Positions 1 through 7,243 of a stretch of DNA of 8,378 nucleotides are shown in pieces. Under the pieces are notes generated by a model. The model did not search any database. It saw only the letters and a list, made by a program, of their open reading frames with translations, and had not been told where the DNA came from. Source of the DNA: Deltaproteobacteria bacterium (GTDB lineage Bacteria > Desulfobacterota > BSN033 > UBA1163); contig VGSD01000102.1 of assembly GCA_016875155.1 (NCBI GenBank), positions 1-8,378 of the forward strand, written 5' to 3'. The translations under genes and the position numbers were made by a program. The stretch's first letter is position 1; every line of letters begins with the position of its first letter.

Positions 1-90
1 GATCTTTTCGGGAGAGGCGATAGAGATCCGGATCGCATTATAATTGATCGGGTTCTTTCCTTTTTCGAAGAACGACAAATAATCTTCCAA
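1..90 (-). CDS. rpoC: RNA polymerase beta' subunit, N-terminal 30 codons (partial)
   Basis: This is the start of the largest RNA polymerase subunit, which carries the catalytic Mg-binding loop and the zinc-binding and clamp domains further downstream, outside the window. The visible residues read (M)EDYLSFFEKGKNP, then INYNAIRISIASPEKI. The FFEK and AIRISIASPEKI pattern is typical of the beta' N-terminus. The start is taken as TTG at 88-90, because AAAGGAGG lies 6 bases upstream, an upstream in-frame TGA closes the frame, and no in-frame ATG or GTG lies between. The reading frame runs off the window edge. It follows rpoB by 89 bases, the usual rpoBC order. Confidence 0.93.
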   Translation of the reverse strand, partial: MEDYLSFFEKGKNPINYNAIRISIASPEKI

Positions 91-129
91 GGGATTCCTC
101 CTTTTACTTCACGGTTGGAAGGTGGTGAG

Positions 130-182
130 TAGAGAGTGGTAAAAGGTTGTTCCACCCTCCACCTTCTATTTTCCACTCTCTA
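130..182 (-). repeat. Stop-anchored repeat and hairpin between rpoB and rpoC
   Basis: In the transcript, TAGAGAGTGG (173-182) can pair with CCACTCTCTA (130-139). The stem can continue as TAGAAGGT with ACCTTTTA, with one G-U pair, across a four-base AAAA bulge. That gives roughly 18 pairs around a 13-base loop. The first TAG of the left arm is the rpoB stop codon (180-182). Bases 158-182 match 8308-8333 after rpmG at 24 of 26 aligned positions. No U-run follows, so it is unlikely to be an intrinsic terminator. It could be a processing or stability element, or a small repeat element. Confidence 0.7.
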
Positions 183-3100
183 TGAAATTTCTTCCCGCTT
201 CTCCTCTAACAATTCCGTATCCAGACAGAGGCTCTGCAACTCCTTGACCAGAACATTGAATGACTCCGGAAGTCCGGCCTCCAGCGTATGCTCTCCTTTT
301 ACAATGGCTTCGTAGACACGGGTCCGTCCAGCCACATCATCCGATTTTACCGTCAGAAATTCCTGGAGCGAATGGGCCGCTCCATATGCTTCCAGAGCCC
401 AAACCTCCATCTCTCCCAATCGTTGGCCTCCAAACTGGGCTTTTCCTCCGAGGGGCTGCTGGGTCACGAGTGAGTAGGGTCCGATGGAGCGGGCGTGGAT
501 CTTGTCGTCCACGAGGTGATGCAGTTTGAGCAGGTACATATAGCCTACGGTCACCTTATGGTGAAAGGGGTCACCTGTCCTTCCATCATAGAGGATGGTC
601 TGTCCGCTCACGGGAAGCCCTGCTTTGGCCAGATGGTCCTTGATCTCTTCTTCCGAGGCCCCATCAAAAACAGGAACGGAGAGGTAGATCCCCTTGCCCA
701 AACGTCTGGCCAGGTCCGCCACTTCTTCATCCGTTGCCTGTTCCAGATATTCGTTCACCTCTTTCGAGGAGTAGATCTCCTTGATCCTTCTCCGGAGAAT
801 TTTTGGGTTGTACTCCGCTTGCAAATACTCAGCGATCTTCCAGCCCAATCCTTTGGCTGCCCAGCCCAGGTGGGTCTCCAGGATCTGTCCCACATTCATT
901 CGTGAAGGAACACCCAGAGGATTGAGGATGACGTCTACAGGCGTCCCATCTTCCAGGTAGGGCATATCTTCTTCAGGAAGGACGCGGGAAATGATCCCTT
1001 TGTTTCCATGGCGTCCGGACATCTTATCGCCGACCGATAATTTCCGTTTCATGGCGATATAGACCTTGACTGATTTAATCACGCCAGGGGCCAGCTCATC
1101 TCCTTTTTTCAATTTCGCCAGCTTGTCTGAGAAGACTCCCTTGACGACATTGACTTGAAGCTCGGCATGGTCGAGGAACTGGTGAACTTCAGGGATGACC
1201 CTCTTCCCTTCCACCACATCGATCTCCCTCAAGCGGTCAAAAGGAATGGCGAAGAGATGTTCCTCCTTGATCCGGTCTTTTGCCTCTAAAAAGACGCGAT
1301 TCTTCTTCTCGTCTCCAATCCGATGGGCCGCTTTCTTATCGATCAGATACTTCCCGATCTTCCTTCGTGTGCTGTTCTGGATGATGCGTATCTCATCGGC
1401 CTGATTCTTGAGCAATCGAGATCGCTCCTGTTCTTCGATTGCCTTCATCCTTTCATCTTTCTCCTGACCCTTTCGGGAGAAGACCTTGGCATCGATCACA
1501 ATCCCTTCAATCCCGTGTGGAACCTTCAGTGAGGTATCCCTTACATCCCCTGCCTTTTCACCGAAAATAGCACGCAGCAGTTTCTCCTCCGGCGAGAGTT
1601 GGGTTTCCCCTTTGGGTGTCACCTTCCCTACGAGGATGTCACCGGGTTTCACCTCTGCGCCGATCCGAACAATGCCGCTCTCATCCAGATCCTTGAGGGC
1701 TTCTTCCCCTACATTGGGGATGTCGCAGGTGATCTCCTCCTTTCCCAATTTGGTGTCCCGCGCCATACACTCCTGCTCTTCAATGTGGAGGGAGGTGTAG
1801 GTATCTTCTTTCAGCAGTCTTTCGCTCATGAGGATCGAATCCTCAAAATTGTATCCTCCCCAGGGCATAAAGGCGACAAGGACATTCTGGCCGAGAGCCA
1901 ACTCTCCCATGTCCGTGGCTGGCCCATCCGCAATCACCTCTCCTTTTTTCACCCGCTCTCCAACATGGATGATCGGTCTCTGATTGATGCAGGTGTTCTG
2001 ATTCGATCGCTTGTATTTGATCAGGGTATAGATATCCACCCCCGAATCACTCACATTCTTGCCGTCGCCATTCGCGCGGATGACGATCCGTGAGGCATCA
2101 ACATCTTCCACGATCCCATCCCTTTTCGCGACGATGGCCACACCGGAGTCCCTTGCCACAATCCCTTCCATTCCGGTTCCGATCAAGGGGGCATCCGTTT
2201 TAAGAAGAGGAACGGCCTGTCTCTGCATGTTCGATCCCATGAGAGCCCGGTTGGCATCGTCATTCTCCAGGAAGGGAATGAGAGACGTGGCCACGCTTAC
2301 CAACTGTTTCGGCGAGACGTCCATATAGCGAATATCTTCCGGTCTGATCATCACAAACTCTCCCCCTCTCCTGGCGGAGACCAGAGGAGCGGTAAATCGT
2401 CCATCGCGATCGAGGAGGGCATTGGCTTGGGCAATGGCAGGCTTCTGCCCATCGATCTCTTCCTCTTCGTCAAGGGCAAATAGATACCGGATATGGTTCG
2501 TCACCTTCCCATTGACGACCTCCCGGTAAGGCGTTTCAATAAAACCATAATCATTGACCTGGGCATAGGTGCTGAGAGAAGTGATCAGGCCGATGTTCGG
2601 GCCTTCTGGTGTCTCGATCGGGCAGATTCGTCCGTAATGAGTGGGATGGACGTCCCTTACTTCAAATCCTGCTCTTTCCCTCGTGAGTCCTCCCGGACCC
2701 AGTGCAGAAAGCCTCCGTTTATGTGTAATTTCTGAAAGTGGATTGGTTTGGTCCATAAACTGAGAGAGCTGACTGGAGCCGAAAAATTCTTTGATCACCG
2801 CGGAAAGCGGTTTGGAGTTGATGAGATCATGGGGCATCAACGTTTCGATGTCCTGCAGGCTCATCCGTTCTTTGATCGCTCTCTCAATCCTCACCAGTCC
2901 AATGTGATATTGATTCTCTAACAATTCGCCGACTGTCCTCACCCTCCGGTTTCCAAGATGATCAATATCATCAACCGAACCCTGGCCGTCCTTCAGGCGG
3001 ATCAGGTATTTTACCACCTCCAAGACATCCTTTCTCCTCAGGGTGGTCTTCTCATTCTCAAAAATCTTTCGGATCCTCCCACGGACATCCTCGGTAATGG

Positions 3101-4643
3101 TCCCATCCTTCAGAGAAGGCATCATCCCGATCGGGTAGAGGATTTTGGAGGCGCGCTGAATCTCTTCGACCATCTCCGGAGTGGCAATGGCCTCGTCAAA
3201 ATCGAGCCATCCGCTCATAATCTGGTCGATCAGTTCTTTGCCTCCCGCATAGGTGGCTCCTCCATCCAGGGCTTCCTTCTTCCATTTCTCGGTGATGACC
3301 AATATCCTGGGAGAAACCCCCTTCAAACCGAGCTTGTGGTTCAACTTCATCCGCCCCACTTTGGAAAGGTCATAGCGTTCCGGATTGAAGAAGAGGTTAT
3401 GGAAGAGATTAATGGCTGTTTCAATCGTTGGTGGATCGCCCGGTCGAAGCCTTTTATAAATATCAATGAGCGCCCTCTCGGCCTCTTTCTCCATGATCGA
3501 TTTCCCCGGATCCTCCCGGGATAATTTCTCTTTCTCTTCCTGACTCAGTTCGATCTTATCGATGTCCAGGGTGTCCCGTAACGAAGAGCTGACATTGATG
3601 TTGTCAATGAAAAGGATTTCAAACTCTTCGACCTTCCTCTCCTTCACCTGGTCAAGAAAGGCTTCGGTCACCTCCTCATTATACTCAGCGATCACCTCAC
3701 CGGTTTTCGGATCCACCACATCCCTGGCCAAATACCTCCCCAACAATTCCTGCGGTTCAACCGGAATGGTGGTGATCTTCGTCATCTCCAGCCGTTTGTA
3801 GGACTCTTCGGTAATCCTGCGATGCTTCTTTAAGATCACTTTTTGAGTCTCAGGATCGAAAATATCGGTGGTCGCCTTCTGTCCGACGAGAACGTCTTTC
3901 GAGACCTCTTTGATGAACCTTCCTTTGCGGAAGAGAATCTTCTCCCTACGATAGAAGTAGTCCAGGAGTTCCTGCCCCGAATATTTCAGTGAACGAAGGA
4001 AGACCGTAACCGGAATCTTCCGCCGCCGGTCAATCCGGACATAGAGGAGGTCTTTCTGGTCAAATTCAAAATCGATCCACGACCCCCGATAAGGGATGAT
4101 GCGCGCATAGTAGAGAATTTTCCCTCCCGAATGGGGTTTGGCCTGATCCTGGTCAAAGAAGACGCCTGGGGAACGGTGGAGTTGGCTGACGATGACTCGT
4201 TCTGTTCCGTTGATGATAAATGTGCCATTTTCGGTCATCAGGGGAATTTCACCGAAATAGACCTCTTGTTCCTTCACGGCCTTGATGCTCTTGGCCTTCG
4301 TCTCTTCATCCACATCCCAGACGACCAGGCGAACGGTCACCTTGATGGGAGCGGCATAGGTCATCCCCCTCAGGAGACATTCTTCCACATCATACTTAGG
4401 CTCGGTAAAGCGGTATGCGACGAATTCGAGGGAAGCAGTTTCATAAAAATCTTTAATCGGGAAGACCGTCTTAAAAACTCCCTGAAGCCCAATGGGTTCA
4501 CGGTTTTCCGGTTCCACATCAGCTTGAAGAAATTTTTCGTAAGACCGCTTCTGGACGTCGATCAGGTTGGAAATCTCCAGGACCTCTCTGATCTTTGAAA
4601 AGTTCCTGCGATGCCTACGATAAACGGGAACGATGCTGGCCAT
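180..4643 (-). CDS. rpoB: DNA-directed RNA polymerase beta subunit with an L1-like insert
   Basis: RpoB forms half of the active-site cleft of RNA polymerase. It has 1487 residues, against 1342 in E. coli. Motifs seen: the rifampicin cluster [10 protein letters not shown]...[13 protein letters not shown] at 623-650, where the positions matching E. coli Q513, D516, H526 and S531 are Q628, D631, H641 and S646 (all the sensitive type); NFEDSIL at 932-938; and the catalytic [12 protein letters not shown] at 1205-1216, with two lysines. Segments at about 240-345 and 1060-1180 correspond to the lineage inserts SI1 and SI2. An additional segment, about residues 441-535, lies between [12 protein letters not shown] (424-435) and the [15 protein letters not shown] region, and resembles ribosomal protein L1 domain II. 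The ATG at 4641-4643 is preceded by GAGGAAGGAG at good spacing. Regulation may involve the structured 304-base spacer upstream. The frame is intact over its whole length. Confidence 0.99.
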   Translation of the reverse strand: MASIVPVYRRHRRNFSKIREVLEISNLIDVQKRSYEKFLQADVEPENREPIGLQGVFKTVFPIKDFYETASLEFVAYRFTEPKYDVEECLLRGMTYAAPIKVTVRLVVWDVDEETKAKSIKAVKEQEVYFGEIPLMTENGTFIINGTERVIVSQLHRSPGVFFDQDQAKPHSGGKILYYARIIPYRGSWIDFEFDQKDLLYVRIDRRRKIPVTVFLRSLKYSGQELLDYFYRREKILFRKGRFIKEVSKDVLVGQKATTDIFDPETQKVILKKHRRITEESYKRLEMTKITTIPVEPQELLGRYLARDVVDPKTGEVIAEYNEEVTEAFLDQVKERKVEEFEILFIDNINVSSSLRDTLDIDKIELSQEEKEKLSREDPGKSIMEKEAERALIDIYKRLRPGDPPTIETAINLFHNLFFNPERYDLSKVGRMKLNHKLGLKGVSPRILVITEKWKKEALDGGATYAGGKELIDQIMSGWLDFDEAIATPEMVEEIQRASKILYPIGMMPSLKDGTITEDVRGRIRKIFENEKTTLRRKDVLEVVKYLIRLKDGQGSVDDIDHLGNRRVRTVGELLENQYHIGLVRIERAIKERMSLQDIETLMPHDLINSKPLSAVIKEFFGSSQLSQFMDQTNPLSEITHKRRLSALGPGGLTRERAGFEVRDVHPTHYGRICPIETPEGPNIGLITSLSTYAQVNDYGFIETPYREVVNGKVTNHIRYLFALDEEEEIDGQKPAIAQANALLDRDGRFTAPLVSARRGGEFVMIRPEDIRYMDVSPKQLVSVATSLIPFLENDDANRALMGSNMQRQAVPLLKTDAPLIGTGMEGIVARDSGVAIVAKRDGIVEDVDASRIVIRANGDGKNVSDSGVDIYTLIKYKRSNQNTCINQRPIIHVGERVKKGEVIADGPATDMGELALGQNVLVAFMPWGGYNFEDSILMSERLLKEDTYTSLHIEEQECMARDTKLGKEEITCDIPNVGEEALKDLDESGIVRIGAEVKPGDILVGKVTPKGETQLSPEEKLLRAIFGEKAGDVRDTSLKVPHGIEGIVIDAKVFSRKGQEKDERMKAIEEQERSRLLKNQADEIRIIQNSTRRKIGKYLIDKKAAHRIGDEKKNRVFLEAKDRIKEEHLFAIPFDRLREIDVVEGKRVIPEVHQFLDHAELQVNVVKGVFSDKLAKLKKGDELAPGVIKSVKVYIAMKRKLSVGDKMSGRHGNKGIISRVLPEEDMPYLEDGTPVDVILNPLGVPSRMNVGQILETHLGWAAKGLGWKIAEYLQAEYNPKILRRRIKEIYSSKEVNEYLEQATDEEVADLARRLGKGIYLSVPVFDGASEEEIKDHLAKAGLPVSGQTILYDGRTGDPFHHKVTVGYMYLLKLHHLVDDKIHARSIGPYSLVTQQPLGGKAQFGGQRLGEMEVWALEAYGAAHSLQEFLTVKSDDVAGRTRVYEAIVKGEHTLEAGLPESFNVLVKELQSLCLDTELLEEKREEIS
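3039..3323 (-). other. L1 domain II-like insert within the beta subunit (residues about 441-535)
   Basis: Beta residues 455-517 (bases 3093-3281) align with no gap to L1 residues 84-146 of the rplA product (bases 6279-6467). By hand count 33 of 63 residues are identical. Shared blocks include KEALD, GWL.FD, AIATP, KIL.P.G.MP and K.GT.T. The flanks also agree: RILVITEKW against KVLVFAKGQ before the block, and T.T..D....I..I after it. On the DNA, 3181-3276 and 6367-6462 match at about two thirds of positions. In L1 structures, domain II is a Rossmann-like domain nested in domain I, so its two ends lie close together, which would suit insertion into a loop of another protein. From memory, E. coli beta has only about a dozen residues between the flanking motifs. 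The function of the insert is unknown. Confidence 0.88.
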
Positions 4644-4661
4644 ATGGACTCCTTCCTCAAA

Positions 4662-4687
4662 TAAAAAGTCCCCTCCCTTTCGGACTT
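4662..4687 (-). terminator. Terminator-like hairpin in the rpoB leader (candidate attenuator)
   Basis: In the transcript AAGTCC (4682-4687) can pair with GGACTT (4666-4671) around a 10-base purine-rich loop. It is followed at once by TTTATTT, and the rpoB ribosome binding site comes a few bases later. The stem has only six pairs, so termination would be partial at best. The place fits an attenuator that sets the ratio of RNA polymerase to ribosomal proteins. Confidence 0.4.
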
Positions 4688-4768
4688 CCTACCCTTTACT
4701 GACCTGTCCTCCCGGGAAGAGACAATGATGTCCTTCAACAAACAACCCTTTTTTGGAAACCCTGTTCC

Positions 4769-4841
4769 TAGTCATAGTAGTCTAGTCGCTGGTCGGTTAG
4801 TCAAATGACTATAAGACTACGAAACGATGAGACTATATGAC
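4769..4841. repeat. Inverted array of TAGTC pentamers
   Basis: On the plus strand TAGTC occurs four times (4769, 4778, 4783, 4798). Its complement GACTA then occurs three times (4807, 4815, 4831). The outer arms GTCATAGTAGTCT (4771-4783) and AGACTATATGAC (4830-4841) pair with one bulge. Inner pairing includes 4786-4788 with 4825-4827, 4790-4794 with 4815-4819, and TAGTC with GACTA around AAAT at the tip. The whole forms a rod-like imperfect palindrome of about 70 bases. Such a long duplex could be an RNase III substrate between rplL and rpoB, or a dispersed palindromic repeat. Confidence 0.7.
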
Positions 4842-4947
4842 AGCTGATAAAAACCACCTTTTTGTAAAATCCCTGAAAGCTTCTCTGCTCACTGCGGGGA
4901 CTCACCCGATAAAGCCATTCCCGCCCAATTCAAATGGATCTTACAAC

Positions 4948-5337
4948 TTATTTCACTTCAACTGTTCCGCCACCCTCTTCCAACTTCTTCTTCATGGTTG
5001 CCGCTTCTTCTTTGGTAACGCCTTCTTTCACGGGTTTCGGAACGCCTTCGACTAGATCCTTGGCCTCTTTTAACCCTAACCCAGTCAACTCTCGAACGAC
5101 CTTGATGACTTGAATCTTCTTGTCGCCAAAACCGGTCAGGATTACATCAAACTCTGTCTTCTCCTCTTTGGGGGCGGCTTCCGCGCCTGCTCCTGCTCCG
5201 GCAGCCGGGAAAGCTGCCACAGCCATTGGGGCAGCGGCTTTTACTCCCAACTTCTCCTCCAGGACCTTCACCAGGTCCCGGGCTTCCAGCAAGGTGAGAG
5301 TGCTGATCTCTTCTGCAATTTTTTGAATATCCGCCAT
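4948..5337 (-). CDS. rplL: 50S ribosomal protein L7/L12
   Basis: L7/L12 is the multicopy, flexible stalk protein that recruits and activates the translational GTPases. The 129-residue protein has an N-terminal dimerisation and L10-binding segment (about 1-32, [20 protein letters not shown]), an Ala/Gly/Pro-rich hinge (about 33-57), and a C-terminal globular domain (about 60-129). That domain contains [20 protein letters not shown] and [20 protein letters not shown], the factor-binding surface. GGAGGG lies 7-8 bases before the ATG at 5335-5337. It follows rplJ after a 105-base spacer with a hairpin, and the two proteins form the L10-(L12)n complex. Length and hinge are normal for the family. 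Confidence 0.99.
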   Translation of the reverse strand: MADIQKIAEEISTLTLLEARDLVKVLEEKLGVKAAAPMAVAAFPAAGAGAGAEAAPKEEKTEFDVILTGFGDKKIQVIKVVRELTGLGLKEAKDLVEGVPKPVKEGVTKEEAATMKKKLEEGGGTVEVK

Positions 5338-5351
5338 CGAAAAACCCTCCT

Positions 5352-5366
5352 ATCTATGAATTAGAT
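5352..5366 (-). promoter_or_regulatory. Small hairpin beside the rplL ribosome binding site
   Basis: ATCTA and TAGAT pair around a five-base loop in the transcript, directly before the AGGAGGG of rplL. The stem is short and AT-rich, so any effect on rplL translation would be mild. It may be chance. Confidence 0.25.
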
Positions 5367-5370
5367 GATA

Positions 5371-5445
5371 GAAAGTTGAAGGTTGAGCTTCTTGTTCAGC
5401 CATACCATGAAGTGACCCTCTCAACTTTCGACATGCCACGTTCTA
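5371..5445 (-). repeat. Stop-anchored hairpin between rplJ and rplL
   Basis: In the transcript GAAAGTTGA (5421-5429) pairs with TCAACTTTC (5371-5379). The stem extends by AGG with CCT across one bulged base, giving about 12 pairs around a long loop. Bases 5421-5445 form a degenerate relative of the motifs after rpmG and rpoB (about 19 of 26 positions). It begins at the rplJ stop codon TAG (5443-5445), exactly as the rpoB copy begins at the rpoB stop. No T-run follows. It could modulate rplJ-to-rplL expression or mark a repeat insertion. Confidence 0.55.
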
Positions 5446-5976
5446 CTCTCTGCTCTCCGATTTCGCCAGTTGATCTGCGCGGGCATCGATCACACCGACG
5501 ATCTGTTGAAGACCGCTCTGAATCACTCCCGCGACCTCCTGTGCCGGTCCCTGTAACCCTCCCAGTATCTGCGCCAGCAGAACTTCGCGGGAAGGCATGG
5601 TGGCTAATGCTTTGATCTCGTCGGGCGGAGCAACCCGTCCCTGAATCAAGCCGATTTTTATCTCAAGGAGAGGCTGTGTTTTAACAAATTCCGTTATAAT
5701 CTTTGCAAGAGAAATCGGATCATCATGAGAAATTGCGATCGCTGTGGGCCCTTTAAAATAATCGGTTATTTTTTCCAGATCCGTCCCTTTGGCCGCCAGC
5801 TTCATCATCGTATTTTTGACGACACGATAGGAGATCTTCTCATCTCTTAAACGCCGTCTCAAGGTGTTGATCTGCTCCACACTGAGGCCCCGGTAATGGG
5901 TCAGGATCGCGGCTTGGAATCCTTCCATCTTCTTTGAAAAATCGGCTACAACTTGTCTCTTCTCGCTTCGGTTCAA
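5443..5976 (-). CDS. rplJ: 50S ribosomal protein L10
   Basis: L10 anchors L7/L12 dimers to the ribosome through its C-terminal helix and binds the L11 region of 23S rRNA through its N-terminal domain. The protein has 177 residues. It begins (M)NRSEKRQVVADFSKKMEG and has the family pattern LTHYRGLSVEQINTLRRRLR and YRVVKNTMMKLAAKG. GPTAIAISHDDP lies in the middle, and a C-terminal helical segment (about 145-177) is suited to L12 binding. The best start is TTG (5974-5976): GGAGG lies 9 bases upstream, the next residues match the usual L10 N-terminus, and no in-frame ATG or GTG is nearby. The spacer from rplA is only 32 bases, too short by itself for a long E. coli-type L10 leader. Confidence 0.97.
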   Translation of the reverse strand: MNRSEKRQVVADFSKKMEGFQAAILTHYRGLSVEQINTLRRRLRDEKISYRVVKNTMMKLAAKGTDLEKITDYFKGPTAIAISHDDPISLAKIITEFVKTQPLLEIKIGLIQGRVAPPDEIKALATMPSREVLLAQILGGLQGPAQEVAGVIQSGLQQIVGVIDARADQLAKSESRE

Positions 5977-5984
5977 TGAACTCC

Positions 5985-6000
5985 ACCTCCTCGATGAGGT
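5985..6000 (-). promoter_or_regulatory. Hairpin covering the rplJ ribosome binding site
   Basis: In the transcript ACCTC and GAGGT form five pairs around ATCGAG. The 3' arm is part of the GGAGG ribosome binding site of rplJ. Pairing would hide the site unless translation of rplA, or a protein, opens it. This could couple rplJ translation to rplA. The stem is short, so the call is tentative. Confidence 0.35.
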
Positions 6001-6008
6001 TGTCGTGT

Positions 6009-6716
6009 TTAGGCTTTTAACGCTCCCCGGGTCTGGCCTGGGTCAATTTTAATCCCCGGTCCCATGGTGGTAGACAGGGTAACGCTTCTTAAATAGATAC
6101 CCTTGCTGGTGGGCGGTTTCGCGCGGTGAATCACCTCCAGAAGGGTTTTGATATTTTCTAACAGTCGATTCAATCCAAAGGAAACCTTGCCCACGGGGAC
6201 ATGTACGATTCCCGCCTTCTCCACTTTAAATTCGACCTTTCCAGCCTTGATCTCTTTGATGGCCTTCTCCAGGTCGAAGGTGACAGTGCCGACCTTCGGA
6301 TTGGGCATCAGTCCGCGAGGACCTAATATTTTGCCCAATTTACTGACCAACCCCATAATGTCAGGAGTGGCAATGGCTTTGTCAAACTCCAGCCATCCCT
6401 TTGAAATCTTCTCGATGAGTTCTTCAGCTCCAACGATATCTGCGCCTGCGTCCAGCGCCTCTTTCTCTTTCTGACCCTTGGCAAAAACCAGTACCTTCAC
6501 CTGTTTGCCAGTCCCATGAGGGAGAACCACCGTGCCTCTGACCATCTGGTCTGCTTTCTTGGGATCCACCCCGAGGCGGATCGCAACATCCACCCCTTCA
6601 TCAAATTTGGCATAGGGCGTCTCCAGAAGAAGTTTCACCCCATCTTCTAGGTCAAACCTCTTATTTCGATCGACCTTACCTCTCGCCTCTACATATTTTT
6701 TCCCATGATTTGCCAT
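6009..6716 (-). CDS. rplA: 50S ribosomal protein L1
   Basis: L1 forms the mobile stalk at the tRNA exit site and, in many bacteria, represses its own mRNA. The protein has 235 residues from the ATG at 6714-6716 ([11 protein letters not shown]), the usual length. A TTG 15 bases upstream is in frame but would overlap the rplK stop and is less likely. Domain I is formed by the N-terminal part (about 1-65) and the C-terminal part (about 155-235, with [14 protein letters not shown]). Domain II (about 70-155) contains [13 protein letters not shown] and [15 protein letters not shown]. Domain II is the part mirrored inside the beta subunit encoded downstream. The start lies 11 bases after rplK, so the two are probably translationally coupled. 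The ribosome binding site is GAGAGAAGAG, weak but purine-rich. Confidence 0.99.
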   Translation of the reverse strand: MANHGKKYVEARGKVDRNKRFDLEDGVKLLLETPYAKFDEGVDVAIRLGVDPKKADQMVRGTVVLPHGTGKQVKVLVFAKGQKEKEALDAGADIVGAEELIEKISKGWLEFDKAIATPDIMGLVSKLGKILGPRGLMPNPKVGTVTFDLEKAIKEIKAGKVEFKVEKAGIVHVPVGKVSFGLNRLLENIKTLLEVIHRAKPPTSKGIYLRSVTLSTTMGPGIKIDPGQTRGALKA

Positions 6717-6727
6717 CTTCTCTTCTC

Positions 6728-7150
6728 TCAAATAATCTCCAGACCCATGCTTCGTGCTGTTCCTTCAACGGTACGGATCGCCCCTTGCAGATCAACGGCA
6801 TTGAGGTCTTTCAGCTTGATCTGGGCGATCTCCTTCACCTGATCTTTGGTCACTTTGCCCACTTTGTTCCGATTCGGTTCCCCTGATCCTTTGACAATCT
6901 TCGCGGCCCGCTTCAGCAGGACAGAGGCGGGCGGAGTCTTCGTGATAAAGGTGAAAGAACGATCCGAATAGATGGTGATTACGGCGGGAATGACCATTCC
7001 TTCCTGAGCCTGCGTTCGGGCATTGAAGGCCTTGCAAAACTCCATAATGTTCACCCCATGCTGCCCCAAGGCCGGTCCCACTGGAGGAGACGGGTTGGCC
7101 TGTCCCGCTTGAATCTGTAGTTTCACCATTCCCACAACTTTCTTTGCCAT
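6728..7150 (-). CDS. rplK: 50S ribosomal protein L11
   Basis: L11 forms the base of the factor-binding stalk with L10 on 23S rRNA. It is needed for RelA-type stringent sensing and is part of the thiostrepton site. The 140-residue protein has the N-terminal domain with the proline-rich switch [20 protein letters not shown] (about 19-38), and a C-terminal rRNA-binding domain (about 73-140) with [27 protein letters not shown] and [14 protein letters not shown]. Length is normal. The ATG at 7148-7150 is preceded by AGGTGAGGAA. It follows nusG after 93 bases that hold a CGAA-rich repeat and precedes rplA by 11 bases. Confidence 0.99.
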   Translation of the reverse strand: MAKKVVGMVKLQIQAGQANPSPPVGPALGQHGVNIMEFCKAFNARTQAQEGMVIPAVITIYSDRSFTFITKTPPASVLLKRAAKIVKGSGEPNRNKVGKVTKDQVKEIAQIKLKDLNAVDLQGAIRTVEGTARSMGLEII

Positions 7151-7205
7151 CGTCTATTCCTCACCTAACAAAAAATTGTTATTTGGAATTTTGCATTTCA
7201 ATCAT

Positions 7206-7242
7206 TCGAATTTGTTTCGAGTGTCGAATTTCGTGCTTCGAG
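7206..7242. repeat. CGAA-rich tandem repeat in the nusG-rplK spacer
   Basis: On the plus strand TCGAATTTGTTTCGAG (7206-7221) is followed two bases later by TCGAATTTCGTGCTTCGAG (7224-7242), so the pattern TCGAATTT...TTCGAG repeats with a small length change. It begins one base after the nusG stop codon. AT-rich sequence with TTTGCATTTC and AACAAAAAATTGTT continues towards rplK. From memory, similar CGAAATTCGAA strings are frequent intergenic repeats in many environmental bacterial genomes, but this was not searched. Confidence 0.6.
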
Positions 7243-7243
7243 T

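Larger units (their letters stand above)
4644..4947. other. Non-coding rplL-rpoB spacer, 304 bases
   Basis: No convincing gene is seen on either strand. From the rplL side the transcript holds a weak GC stem (4894-4900 with 4919-4924), then the TAGTC inverted array (4769-4841), then a short hairpin with a T-rich tail (4662-4687), and finally the rpoB ribosome binding site. In E. coli the rplL-rpoB spacer is of similar length and contains an attenuator and an RNase III processing site that lower and separate rpoB output. The position here suggests a similar role, but that is inference. Confidence 0.75.

Noticed and set aside
260..905. Plus-strand open frames opposite the 3' part of rpoB
   Set aside because: They are antisense shadows of a strongly conserved coding region, with no recognisable protein features and no ribosome binding sites of note.
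3039..3323. Assembly chimera joining rplA into rpoB
   Set aside because: The frame is open throughout, the two copies differ at about half of the residues and a third of the bases, and the flanking beta motifs are intact. An old insertion fits better than a misjoin.
2958..3524. A 188-codon plus-strand open frame opposite the L1-like insert
   Set aside because: It is the longest antisense frame, but its translation shows no family motifs, and the minus-strand frame is clearly RpoB.
4837..5055. A 72-codon plus-strand frame partly in the rplL-rpoB spacer
   Set aside because: Half of it is antisense to rplL, it has no clear ribosome binding site, and its composition is not protein-like.
7151..7200. 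Possible rplK promoter (TTGAAA, 17-base gap, CAATTT)
   Set aside because: The -35 box is good but the -10 box matches poorly. AT-rich repeat sequence makes chance matches likely.
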